Both the position numbers and the translations under genes were made by a program. From NCBI GenBank assembly GCA_018857735.1, contig JABMCL010002631.1:486001-550000 (forward strand): a stretch of DNA of 64,000 nucleotides, in the 5' to 3' direction. Numbering within the stretch: position 1 is the first letter of the stretch; every line of letters begins with the position of its first letter. The notes under the pieces were generated by a model that made no database searches, had not been told where the DNA came from, and saw only the letters and a list, made by a program, of their open reading frames with translations. Below are positions 1 to 13,921 of this stretch, one piece after another. Origin of the DNA: Alviniconcha marisindica. Lineage: Eukaryota > Mollusca > Gastropoda > Provannidae.

Positions 1-129
1 CTGGTCAAAAACTGCAAGTGGGCCACTAAAGACAAGTACCAACAAAAATAAAATCAAACCCACCCATTCAACAGCAGATCAACAAGAACAAGAAAGAAAA
101 AAAAAGCAACACCTGCAGCACCCACTCAC

Positions 130-363
130 CTCATGCCTCCACGGCTGAAGCCTCCACGTCCCATTCCTCCGATGCCGTCGCCCATTCCTCCATCGCCCAT
201 TCCTCCAAATCCTCCACCCATCCCTCCTCCCATGCCACCCATGCTGCCCATGCCGCCACGCATGTTGCCCATTCCGCCTCGGCCGTAGCCGCCACCACGT
301 CCACGCATGCCTCCGCCAAATCCTCCTCCCATGCTCATTCCGTACTCATCCATCCCTCCCATT
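130..363 (-). CDS. HNRNPK-like: hnRNP K-like coding exon 9 (Gly/Met/Arg-rich tail)
   Basis: A 234-nt exon encoding about 77 residues with 42 Gly and 15 Met, plus RGG-like and GGM repeats and scattered Phe/Tyr. This is a low-complexity region of the kind found in RNA-granule proteins. It follows an AG acceptor in phase. It ends at AG/GTGAGT, a strong donor. If unspliced, the frame reads ATG-AGG-TGA and stops after GGMR at 126. The gene therefore either continues to a KH3 exon outside the window or can end here by intron retention. Confidence 0.85.
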
Positions 364-3300
364 CTGCAACAGCATGTATCAAAGTCAGCCAGGCTCTGAT
401 GGCGATAAGCATGACAAGCTAAGCAGAAACACTTTACACAGCTAGAACCCAAAGAGACTGGTCAATAAAGGGGCACAGTAGTGTGTGCGTAATATGCGCA
501 TGCATCCACCCACAAACACAATTATGTTCCAGTAATAGATGCCAGAGCTGATGAAGTACTACAGACATGGTCTAGATATGAAAATCTTAAACACAACAAT
601 TTCATACTCAATGTGAGATCGTAGTGGCCTGTGGCATGAAATAGCCCAAAATCATCACAAACCCTTTTCTAACACACTGTATCAGTAAGATACTGAAGCT
701 TGCATGTTTCCCAAACAGTCTGATCCCAACCAATTATCTGAAGAATCTCATGCCTGTACACAACACACACAGACCAAGAAGGAAAAACAATAACATGAAA
801 CACACATATGCTTCCTCACACACACACACACACACGATCACATGCATGCTCACTCGCACAGACACACACACCATCACACACACACTCACTCACATAGACA
901 CACACATACACATTGTGACACACACATACACATTGTGACACACACACGCACACACAGGTTGACTGACTACCCACCTTCCACCTCTCATCCCGCCTCTCAT
1001 GGGAGGCACAGGAGCCACAGAGCCGCGGGGCAACCCTTTGCTGCTGCGGGACTCTGAGGAGATGAAGCCACCATACTCAGGGGCAGCAAACTCATCAAAG
1101 TAGGATGGGTCATAGGGCTGGATGGGGCCCTTGGGTGGAGCCTGCAAGCACATGCGTACACATTCCCATCAAACCAGCTGTCCTGCTTAAAACAGTGATC
1201 GCACTAGACAGTTTTCAAACTGGTGTGACTATAAGGTGGCAAAAGTAGTTCATGAAGATCAGTCAGACAATCACTATAACCAGCAAGATATATGTTAGTC
1301 TACACTACTACCACGCGCACACACAAACACAACATGCCACACACACTCTGTGATTAATTTTAAAAAATCATTGTTATTAGTATTGTTGTTGTTGAGAACT
1401 GGTCAAACAGCTGGTATGTCTGACTGATTGCTTCTTCTTTTTTCCCCTGGCATCTGCTGGTCTTAGCAGTAAAACACTGGAAATGACCAGTTAACACAAA
1501 CTCTATAAAAGAACACTTGAGATGGATCTTAACAGGACTTTCTGAAGCTTCAAAGATGCTGGTGACAGGATTGTCTGGACTACAGCGCAACACTGGCATC
1601 ACTCAACTCCAATTCACCACTCTGCATGGCAGCCATGCACACTTTGCCTCGTCTTCCTGGTTAAAGCAGGTGGTTGGGCTCACATGTTTCAGCCGAGCAT
1701 GTAAAACATATTTACCTGTGCATGGGAGAAACAGGTGTACTGTGGGATTCCATTAATTCAAAAGGCATAAATCAACCACAGGGGTAGTGACAACTTATTT
1801 CAAAGCCACATTCAACTGCATCACTAAAATCCATCCAACTCAGTTAAGATTCCATATATTTAAAGGCTTTTTGAGTCCCTCTTATAAAACCAACATATGA
1901 GTGAAATACAATATTTTTGAAAATCTGCCTGTAACATTGATTCCGTTTCCGATCAACCTCTTCTTGTGCCAGCTAAGAGCAGCTCTGTTTGCCCTCGGCA
2001 ACTGACAGTCATCTGCACTAACTTTAAGCTTACTGTCTTCTAAGGCATCATAAGAGTAAGTAATTTGATGCTTTACACCGAGTCAACCAGTACAATTCTA
2101 TCTGGGTGAAACACATACAGTCAGCACACAATAAACACTAAAAATATGTGCATGCTAAAACTGGTACATGATCATTTTTTTTTTTACACAGACTTAAAAA
2201 GTGGGTAAAACACAAACAGAACCAAAAATGATCTGAAAGCTCTGTAAGGCGGCAAAAGTGGTTCACCGAAACTCATCAGACAATCACTATAACTGGCCAG
2301 ATACACGTCTGCCAAAAATATTGAGAACTGACCGACTGCAAGAGTTCGATGATCTCCTCCACGCACCCCACCACCACCTTGCGCTTTCCAGTGATGCCAA
2401 CGATACGGTCTGTGGAGTTGGGACAACACGTACTGTACACCTTGATGCCTGCGCCAGTTTTCTGAAACCACACACACCACAACGAAACAGTCTGTAATAC
2501 GCCTTCCACTGATGCCAACGATACGGTCTGTGGTGTTGGGACAACACGTACGGTACACCTTGATGCCTGTGCCAGTTTTCTGAAAACACACACATCACAA
2601 AGACACTGCCCACTCTGTGCTTACATTGTGTAGTAAGGGACCATGAACGTTGTGACTGACCTAGCTCTCACACATTTTCCCAATCCCCCTCCTACTCTTA
2701 GGAAACAGTTCTTGCAGTCCCAAAAATCCAAATGTTTTGTTCCCTCCGATATTCACTTACACTGTGTAATAAGGGACAATGAATGTTGTGACTGACCTAC
2801 CTCTCTTAATTCCCCCACCCCACCCCACCCATCCCCAAACTCTTTGGAAACAGTTTTTGCGGCACCAAAAATCCAAACATTTCGATTCTTTACAAAAGGA
2901 TGCCAAATTCTGCCCTGACCTTCTCTCTAAATCTGGGAAACTAGGTTCACCTTCTTGGCCTTCTTTAAAGAAACAGATTTTCATCTCAGTGCACGTGTAT
3001 ATTTCAAGGAAGATAGTTATTTCTATACACCGATGGTGATGATGAGAGAATAAAATACAAAAAAAATTGACCTTACCTCCCGGAGTTCCTTGACTTTGAA
3101 CCCAGCACGTCCAATGATGCAGCCTGCCTGGCTCTGATGCACGATCATGCGGATCTCGCAGTCAAACTCGCCATGCTTGTTCTTGTACTGAAAGTCACAC
3201 TAACCACCTCAGCATCTCAGAATCAATCACTTCAGGACTCGTTCATTTCATTCTAATATCTACACAGCAAAGATTCCTCTCTCTCAAACAACAGCCCAAT

Positions 3301-4178
3301 TTAAGCATAAATTACATTCATCACTGTAAAGGTACTGCTGTTACAAAACTTTTGCAGACAGTGTCAACGCAATGTTTTTTTTAAACGGCATTAAGAAAAG
3401 GAGTCTTACTTGCACCTTCTGTAATTAAAATTAGAATCAGAAACTTGAATGTTCTCATATAAGCATTTGTTTCTTCTGAAGTGCAGATTAAAATATGTAA
3501 CACCACAGTATGCCAATAGTGGGGTAACAGAACTTACATGAGCGTAAGTTAATAATAATTGGATTTTTACATCCTATCAACTACAGAAGGATACTCAAGG
3601 ACAACCGAACTCTGTCATAAGCAAATGCACATTTCAAAACTCTTCTCATATATACATAAACCCTTTCAAGTTAAAATCTATAACAGCAATCGACATGCAA
3701 ACATAAACCAAAACATACATTCACAAACATCAAAGACAAAACTTCAAAGAGTTAGTCCCTTCAACATTGCCCTTCTTCAAAAAGTACACACAGCTAGGAC
3801 AGCTGGTATCTTTGACCATTCCATCTGATTTACTAATACCATTACCAAATAAAAAAATCTCTCTCTATATATATATATATATACAAGAGAACAGAGGAAT
3901 AGACAAAAATAATAAATAAATAAAAATCTCTATTTACTCATTATAGCAAATACCAGTGCCTAAATGCCTGCATAATTATGCTTGTACACATGAGGAAGCC
4001 CAGACCCTCACCAACTGCACCTTGCATACTGTGGCAGACACAACTTTCACACACACACACACATGCACACACACCCCTTCACACGCACACACACACACAC
4101 CCCCTTGCATGTACGCACACACGCATGCCCCCACACACACACACACAAAACACACGCATGTACGCACACACGCATGCC

Positions 4179-4210
<32 letters not shown>

Positions 4211-7200
4211 AAAGACTGTGGATTGTGTACTGTCTGCAGTGAAACTGCAGCGTGTTAGGTTCTGACATGGCGGATGAAAAGGCAAGTGCACTCACGTCTT
4301 CCAGACTGGGGATGACGTCCAGGAGAACCTCCAGCACTGTGCCCAGCTCCGCGCTGACCGTCAGCACACTAGACATGCACACAACTCACTGTCAGCGCAC
4401 CTCAGTGTTGGCACACCCCGCAACACACCTATTTCATCACAAGCCCTAAGTCCACGCACTGACGTCATCTCTCTACCAATCATTATACACTCCTTCTCCA
4501 TGATGTATACAGCACTGGCTATTGGGCTCTTCCTTTTTCTCCCCCCCTCCCCACCTTCATGTCAGACCTCTAAACCACAGCACAATTCACTTCAACCTGC
4601 ACCCCCCCCCCTTTCCATACATAATTTACAGCTACAAAATGTTTTGAAGCATTGTAGTACTCTAAAGTCACACACAGTTGATACAGATAGTGATTTGGTC
4701 TTTTTTTTAAAATCTTTTTTATTAGTTTTTCTTTAACTGCATTTACTTAAATATGAAAATAAACAATACAGTAGTGTGTAACATTAACAACCATAGACAG
4801 AGTGGAACATTAACAATCAAATTCAACACAAACAAGAACTGACTTCAAACATTTGATAACAAGCATAATTAGAAAGTTAATAGAATGCAACATCTGAAAT
4901 TAACGCCATCAGACCCAAACAAAATGTAGCCGCAAAAAAAGAAAAAGAAAATAAGAACCACAAATGGATAAAAAATGCCAAGTTCAAAGAATCAAACAGC
5001 ACCCTAAAGTCGACTTGACCTACACAGCTTGCATTTCTGCTACATTGGAAACAAACGAACATGTATAATTCAGCAACACCTGTTCCTTTCTGCTCCACTA
5101 ATGCTTAGTCCACATACCTTCAAGTCTGCTGGGTCTTTCATGGCACCGCACTTCATTACCGTTTCCAAATCTACCTCTTTTAATCACTTGTTTTACTTAA
5201 TCAACATGCATCACTGTTTCTGCAACTATTTCTCATCATTTGTATACTTACACTCACCACATGCTTCAGATCAAATAAGAATTAATGAATATGGATCTAT
5301 TTATAAAAAGTGCGTAACCCTCTCAACAAGATATTTTCATTCTCAACCCACCCCTCCTCAAAAGGGAGAAGAAAAAAAGAAAAGAAAAAAATAGAAAAAA
5401 AACATCAAAAAAAACTTCCAGTCACCTTTACGCATGCATGCATGTTGTTTTTAACACTTCAGACACACTGCTATAGATCTAAGTACTACTAAACAGCTGG
5501 CAAATAGTAAGGCCAAGTCACTCAGCTAGTCACCACTACCCACAGCCGTCAAAATGTGCAGTCAGGACGTCAGACTAAAGAGTTCCTGTGCTTCCACATT
5601 TGGTTTATAAAATATCAGGGAGGAAGATAGGACACTGGATGTTATATGCGTTAGCAGCAATAATAATCAAACCATTTTAGAAAGCGGTTCTGCATAAACA
5701 AGGAGACTTGTCTTCCGACCAAAAATTACAATGAAAACTGGCTGGAAGTAGAACTGATACACACTAAAAATGGGTCATACCGTTCAGGGCCGTTGCTATC
5801 AGGAACCGTAACACTGGCTTTGAACTGCAGCGTGGACAGGTCAAGGATGTTCCAGGGTCGGGTCAAGGGCATTCAGGGTCAAGGCCATTGGTGTGGGTCA
5901 AGGCCAAGTTGGAGGGCGGGCAGACGGATTGACCAGAGAGTGGGGTGTCGGAAGAATATGGACCATTATGAGTTTAAAAAAATGTATAGTGTGGCTCACA
6001 TTAATTCAATAATGGAGCTACATTGGACATGGCACGAGGAATGGGAAAAAAAATCACACACATAAACGCAAATTACGGACATCTGATCAGAGAGAAATAA
6101 ACATTGAGCTTCATTAGTGAAATGACTCTGTGGACCAACTGGACTTTTCTGGAAAATGAATGGATTATTATGGTGAGAATGGATCTTGTATGGATGAACT
6201 CAATAACATACAATTACATACTGAGCAGTAGATTTGCTGGTCACAATCTTCTGGCCATTGATATAATACTTACAAAGTGCCACTCTCAATCTCACACAGG
6301 TTTTAACTAAGGAGGAAGAAAAAGAAATTACCACCACTCTTAAGTTAAAAGCAAAATATTTCTCAGTGTGGAGTGGCCAATAATGTAATTGGCCACTTTG
6401 GCAGACAGGATGTAGTGGGGGGAAAAACACCCACATAAACAAAAGCCAACAACTTATACTCCCTTGTCCTAAAAAGAAGTACACAATTTATTCAACAATT
6501 ATACCTAAATGAGAACAAGTGTTCTGGTGTTTTTTCTGCTTCTTTTCCTTTTTCTCTCATGAGACCTTCCAAAAGGGGTCAAAGGTCACCAAGACATGCA
6601 TGAACATGTTTTGCTTCAAAGACGCTGTTATGCTTTTGAGTTTCAAACATCTTGCCTCTGAGACGAAACAAACAGCGTAACTCCATCAGGTTTTTGCTAA
6701 GTTAGAAAAAGCATCAGTTACCACCCTGACTGACTGGGTGTAAAACACCAATTTACTTACTTACCCACCCTGAAACTTACAGTGTACTATTCAGTTCACA
6801 CTCCCAGGTCATAAATGTGTAACAACCATGCAAAGTTTGAACTCATCTGGATAAGAATTTGTCACAAGCAACTCTCAGCTGAATGTTTCTGGAATTGCTG
6901 TCATCTTAAAATGTGATCAAAGAACCAAACCTGGCCTGAAAGTGCAAAGCCCAATAGTGGTCACAATGCAAAATGTCAAACACTTTGCTGAACTGCCTAA
7001 AAAAAAAAAAAGGAGAGAGCAAACATTCAAGTTTCTGCTACCTGGAAATGTATCCATTGTCTCCCTTGACCCTCCCATTTAACACCATTGTCGTGAAAAG
7101 AGAACTATACATTAGTCACCTTCTTAAACAGGCGTTATCTTGCTAATAAAAACACACTACTAAAGCCATGACACCTTACTATGTTGGAATAGCTATGTAT

Positions 7201-10200
7201 TACAGAATTTCACAGGGAAACTTAAGTTCAGTCACTAAGCTAATCAGCACCTCTTTCTTCTTCTTCTTCTTTGATTCTGGGCTGAGCTCACATAGCCAAG
7301 TGTTTTGGCCCAACGCACAGATATACACAGAATGGCTTTGGTTTGTTCCATTCAAACTTCCTTAAATTCACAACCAAAGTTTCAGCACAGCAGGGAGGTA
7401 AAAAACAGACCCCTTCACTACATGTTTTAACTAAAGGGAACCATCTTTTTTCTTTCTTTTCTTTTTAAATGCCTTTATGGCCAACTTTACACAACACACA
7501 ACCATGGCCAAAACATAATTACCTACTAACTGAGTTACATAACAATACAGAACTGCTAACAGGAGGGTGGTTTCCACACACACACAGCCCCCTACCGACC
7601 AAAAAATGTAGTAAAAACAAATAACCAGTAGTAGCCCTCCAAAGCTTCCAGCCCTGTAACACTCTGAAGTTAATTTCAATTCAACTGCAATGATGCACTA
7701 TCAAATTGGCAATTATCATCATTAGGATCATGATCAGCACGCAAGTGAATGCAAACCATAGATGGGATGGATCATGAAAAACAGAGTCAATGCGTAAATG
7801 GGGAATAAATAGTCATAAACACATAACAGCACCAACACACACACGCACACGCACGCACAAAAGAGGGGGAAAAAACAAAACAAAAAACAAGCAAAAGACC
7901 AGGACCCATGGGCTTGACCCGTGGTGGATGGACTGTGGAGTGTAGAGAGGACCCGTGGATTCCGGACGATGGGCTGGACAGTGGACTGGAGTGTGGACGG
8001 ACCCTGTGACTGATTACATCTGGAGGACTACACACAAACTACACAGGGGGAAAAAACGGACCATGGACAGGACAAGGACTGCGGACCGGACTGGACTGGA
8101 CTGGACTGGACCATGGACTGTGGACCCGGACATGGGCAGGCCTCACTATAAAGCTTCTTTCCTGCTAAGTAAGTCAGTTCAGAACAGTTCAGAATAACTC
8201 AGACAGAACGGGATTCTGCACTGTCTGGCAGAATGCTTTGGGAATGCTTGCTTTGCGTGTGTATGTATGGATATGTTCTTGCTAGCAGCAGCACATAAAA
8301 TATATATTTTTCACAATTTAAAAAAAAAATCAAAAAAATCCACACTGCTGAATTTAAAAACATTAATTGAACTTGAACCTAATGATTTGAAACTGTTCAC
8401 TGACTGGATGAAAGGCACAATGGATGTCAAGATAAAACATGTTTAGACTGACAGGTGCAAAACAATGCACATGCAATAACTTCACCATAAGTTTGACCTA
8501 GAATGGTTTCACTCCAATGCAGTTCAACATATGCTAAATCTACAGTCACCAATTTCGAAACAACCCCCAACAAAACCATCTTAAATGATCCCTTTTCTCT
8601 TTTCTTTGCAGTGGTATTTGCATTACCAACTCTCCGCCAGCAAGGTACAGCAACAGTCAAACAGAGCCTCTATGTAAAACGAGCACCACTGATGCGGAAG
8701 TGAGCTCTGGATTTCCCACATGGCAGATTTGGTTGGGATGCTGGCTGTGGGTGGCTGGTTGAGAACTGGCTCAACAGGTTGCAGCCACCACAGACTCTAG
8801 GATTTAATTTTTTTATTGTTTTTTTTTTAAAGCATAAAGACTGGACAGTGACTGTCTCTTTTTAAATTGCTGTTTCCCTCTCTCTCTCTCAAAAGCAACA
8901 ACTGTCTGAAGTGACTGAATAATGTGACCTCCTGCGCATGGGACTGCTAAAGCGACCGGACAGACTACTCACGTCAGTCCTCAGCCTCTTGATGTTGGAA
9001 CCACCCTTTCCAATGATGGCACCAGCATTCTGCAAATACACACACACACGCACACACAATCAGTAACACAAAACAGTGAGGTATGTCAAAGAGGAAGCAA
9101 TTCACCAGGCAGAATTTCAGCAATGAAATGAGTTCGGACATTCTGATTACCTTTTTGCTCACCTGTATAACAAAGCCATACGTATACTGAGACAGTGAGA
9201 GTTGCTGCAACACGTGCAACAATACCAAGGAAAGACAGGTTGGAAAACATGCTGCCTCAGGTGCACTATCTACAGACCCATCATGACACGTTGGAACATG
9301 AGCTGCTATAGGTGCAACAATACAACCAAGACATGACAAGTTGGAATGTGTGATGCTACAGGTGTAACAATATAGTCATCATGACAGCTTGGACTGTGCG
9401 CTTCCACAGGTGCAACAACACAGCCAAGTCATGGCAAGGTGGAACATGATTCCACAGGTGCAACAACACAGCAAAGTCATGACAGGTCGGAGTGTGTGCT
9501 GTCACAGGTGCAACCAACACAGCCAACTGATGACAGATTAGAACAAGCAGAGCCACAGGTGCAACACAGTCAAGTCATGACAGGTTGGAACATGTACCGC
9601 CACAGGTGCAACAATACAGACAAGTCATGACAGATTGGAATGTATGCTGCCACTGACACAGGTGCAAAAAGTCATGACAGCACAGACACAGACAGAATGA
9701 AAGCTCAGTGTTCTAAACAGGGCCTGCTTTCTTCTTTCTTTCTAGTTTCGTTTTAATTGTTTTAACACAACAAAGAATAGGCACGGCACAGAAGCACATA
9801 ACATCGACAAAGCAGCAAAAGAATGGAAGAGTTTTGGGTAATGGTGCTGTGAAAGGACCGTCTCAGCACAGACAGGATGCAGCACCTGAGCACTTGAGGG
9901 AAACCAGACAATCAAATCAATATGCTGCACTGCGTGGTGCACAGGCTAAGCAGGAAACTGCAACAATGCAAACTTTTCAGGCATGACCAACACTGGCTTC
10001 GGAGTCCTTGCTGTTTAATCTGGCCTGATCAATATTCCACCCAACCTTATGAGCCACACCAAAATCCAATCTGGGAGTGTTTGTGGGGGGGTGGGTGGGG
10101 GGGGGGGGGGGGGGGGAACACATAATGTTCCATCAGTTGTTAAATACTGGCTGGGTGGTGGCTGCAGAGATCATGTCTCCTCGCCTTAGCTCTGGGCACC

Positions 10201-13200
10201 AGCTCTGATACAATACAACTTTACTGCCACTGATTGCACAAGGAATGTTTTGTGGTGCCAAGTACACTCATCACACATTCATTCCAATCATAAAAACATT
10301 AAATTACAACAACAGCAAATAAACATCCTGGTAAAAAGTCATTCATAGATAAAAACATGAAAAATCCCACTGGCATCAAGCTCTGCATATCACATAAAAT
10401 TGCCACTTCCCAAGGACCCCCTCTTAAAAGTTACTGTCCTAATAAAAGCAACTACGAGAATTTTCTAAAAACATCCCCGCCTGGACTCAGTTGACATGGG
10501 AATGGGCCTAGCGAAAGCTCGCCAACAGATGTCACTAGCCTGTTACACCTGTTCCTTTTCATAAATTCCCTCAGTATTAACTATTATTCCCATGTATCAT
10601 GTTAATGTTAATGTCATGGATTTCTGACCCCTAAAGCATAATACTATGGATACGATACACACTTCCGTACCTTTGTCCTTATGACTTGTTTGGATTACTA
10701 CATTTTGTCCTGTTAATTATCTACCTGTAGGCAGCTAACTGCAAACTATCGGCATGGAGGCCAGTACAGTCAGCTGTTATTTGTTAAAGTGGACAGGTAA
10801 CTATTAACTGTGAGCACAGAAAACTGTGGACTGTTCACTGGGAAGGACAGTCAACCATTATTTATCTCTACAAAAGACAGGTAGTTGACTGTGAGCACAG
10901 AGGACAGTAAGTAACTTGGTTTTTTAAGCCCAGTCAACCAGGACGTTTATATCAGGGCTAATAAATAATCTAATGACACGTCAGAACTGAAGCCAGATAA
11001 CATATAACTGTGTTCACAGACAGCTAGCCACCTGTTAACTGAATTCTTTGTTCAGAAGCCAGCTACTGTGGGCACCAAAGACAGATGTCAGTGGGCTGCC
11101 CAAAGTACACTGAGGACTTCTAACTGCAGTGTCAATTATCTGAATGGAGGACAACAGACTGTTTGCACAAAGGAAAGCTAACCGTTGAGAATAAGGGTGG
11201 AGGACAACCAAGGGTCTGTGGCTGTAACACTTTAATTACATCCACAGAGTAAAGCTGACTGTTAACAATCCCAGGCAACTGTTTATCCTCTACGCAGCAG
11301 ATAGGTACCTGTTAATCATGTCTATGAAGAACAGATAACTGTTAACAATCCATGTGAAGACAGCTCTCAACTACTGGCATGTGGGTTAAGGGGGGCGGGG
11401 GTGGGGGGTGGGGGGGGGTGGCTGTTAACTGTGTGAAAGACAGTCAACTCTCTGCATGAAGGAGAGCCACCTGTGACATGCTAACGATTGTGCAGAGGAG
11501 ATGTACTGGAAAGGGATGGAAGGGCATCAACCGAAGTCATCACTAATTAACACTTGATATCATTCATCCATGACGTGCTGGCTGCAAAACACTGTGTAAC
11601 TGTGAATGGTCCACTTCCTACTTTCCGGACCATAGTTAACAGACTGGCTGGAAGGCACAGACACAGCTACTCCAGAAAGACAGTTAATTATTTACACACA
11701 CCTCTTACCCTGATAACCTCAGGTGGTCATTTATAATCCCCTGAACTTTTCGTCTAGTCTATCAGCTGCTGTCTGGCCATCATAAATGAGCACAGGGCCT
11801 GGTTTCCCTTTGGCTTTGGTGGCATCTCTAAACCGCTGTGCTTCATTGAGCTCAACAATCCTTCTGTGACAGACACACTGCCCCACAGCAATTCAAAACT
11901 GAAAAATGTTTGATCTACATACACTATATTTTTTTGACCTGTTCAAAAATATTTGTTTTTAATTATAAATATTTCTAAATTAAAAAAGAAAGAAAAAAGT
12001 TTAAAACACTGTAACTGTAAATCTCTAAACTATTGTGGTACAAGGTACAAGGAACTCAACAACCCTTTTGTGACACTTTGCTGCAAAAATTCAAAACTAA
12101 AAACCTGTATACTTATAATACATAATATGTACATGTCACTCTGCCACGAACTGTCCCCTACCCCATACCCAGGTGTGGGAAGTTGCTATGTTATGCCTGG
12201 TTTGCCTCAGCAGTGTCTCAAAACTGCCGTGGCAGAAAAAAAACATAACAACCCTTCTGTGACACTGACACACTGTGCCGCAGAATTCCAAATAGAAAAA
12301 TGTTTTACTTGTACAACTACAAGCACAGTTACGCATATTATAAGCATTCTGCCACCAGCTGTCCCCCTTCCCACCCCACCCCAAAATGTGAGAAGCTGGT
12401 ATGTACCTATATCCCATAGAGCTGTAGAGATATACAGGCCTGGGCTGGCAGCAAACTGGCGCTGGCAGCCCCTGAAGGCCCAGATGGAATCGGGATCAGC
12501 ATTGGGATCAGCGGCATAGCCACCAGATCAGGGACAGCCGGAAATGCAGACACTTCACTACCACGTCCACGGAAACAGGACACTTCACCACCACAGCTAC
12601 AGGAAACAGTCAGCAGGATTTCCCCCCCAGGGCACCTGGATCTGATCAAAGCCCTACAATTCCCACTGGCACCAGCAGTGCACTGCATGTTATCCATTAT
12701 CTCTATTGGTGGAATGACATGAAGCGGCAACAGCATCACAATGTTCCGTTGCTTAAAGGATGCTTAAATCAAATCTGCTCCACCACTTTCAAACTGGGAG
12801 GGTGGATGGGCAGTGGGAGTGGTGGGTGGGTAGGGTTCGGAACCACCTATTACAACAACAAAAAATAATCCCATATATTTCTTTGCCAGTTCCATGGAAA
12901 CCAGCACAATTAACATCAGACAGAACTGTGCTCAACATGGGAATGAATGACAATTTCTCATAGCATGGCCCACAACGTGGAGGAGCACAGTGTGCACAGA
13001 AACCGCACAGCTACCAGAAATAGACATTTTTTGGTCAATTCAAAGAAAGAAGGCTTAAGAAGATCCTTGTGAATTGAGGTAAAAGATTCACTCCCTCCCC
13101 AGTTGCGCTCACCTTGCTCTGCAGTAGAATTCTGAGTTCTACTCGAGGACCTTCCCCACGGCGTCTCTTTGGGGGGTCATCAGCATTGCCACCCATGGTT

Positions 13201-13437
13201 TCTTCATCATCCAGAGGGCGCTTCATTCTTCCTGTTAACATACACAAAGTGACACTGGGGTAGGAAAAGCGTCATGCATATTACTGGTTTATGAAGACAT
13301 TAAGTTGCAAACAAAACGTAAATTGATTAAACCTGCCAGCCTTTTTGGCCCACTAAAATCGGTAGTTTCTTTCCACATACCAGCCGCACAAAATCAGTAG
13401 GCTGACTCCAAAAGCCTATTCAGCTAGCCAAAAGCAA

Positions 13438-13496
<59 letters not shown>

Positions 13497-13850
13497 CATG
13501 TGTGTGCATATGTGCATGTCTGTTGGTGTGCATGTGTGTGTGCATGCATGTCTATCAATTTAATGTGCATGGAAACACAAATGCATGTGTGGGCATACTC
13601 AGCATGCACGCACATGTACACATGTGCAGGTTCCTGGAGCAGTACCCAAATCCTATTCTGCTGATGGCAGACTGGGGTGGAGGTCATGGAAATGGCAGAG
13701 CAGCACCATAATTGTTTTCCATTTCAGAGCAGTTTCAGAGAAACATTCACATTGATTTATTTTCCCCTTTTTTTCTAGGTGAATCAAAATATAGCTGGCA
13801 GAAAACCACCAAATGTTGGAATGCAATGCAATGAAGAGTTTGCTGATTAT

Positions 13851-13921
<71 letters not shown>

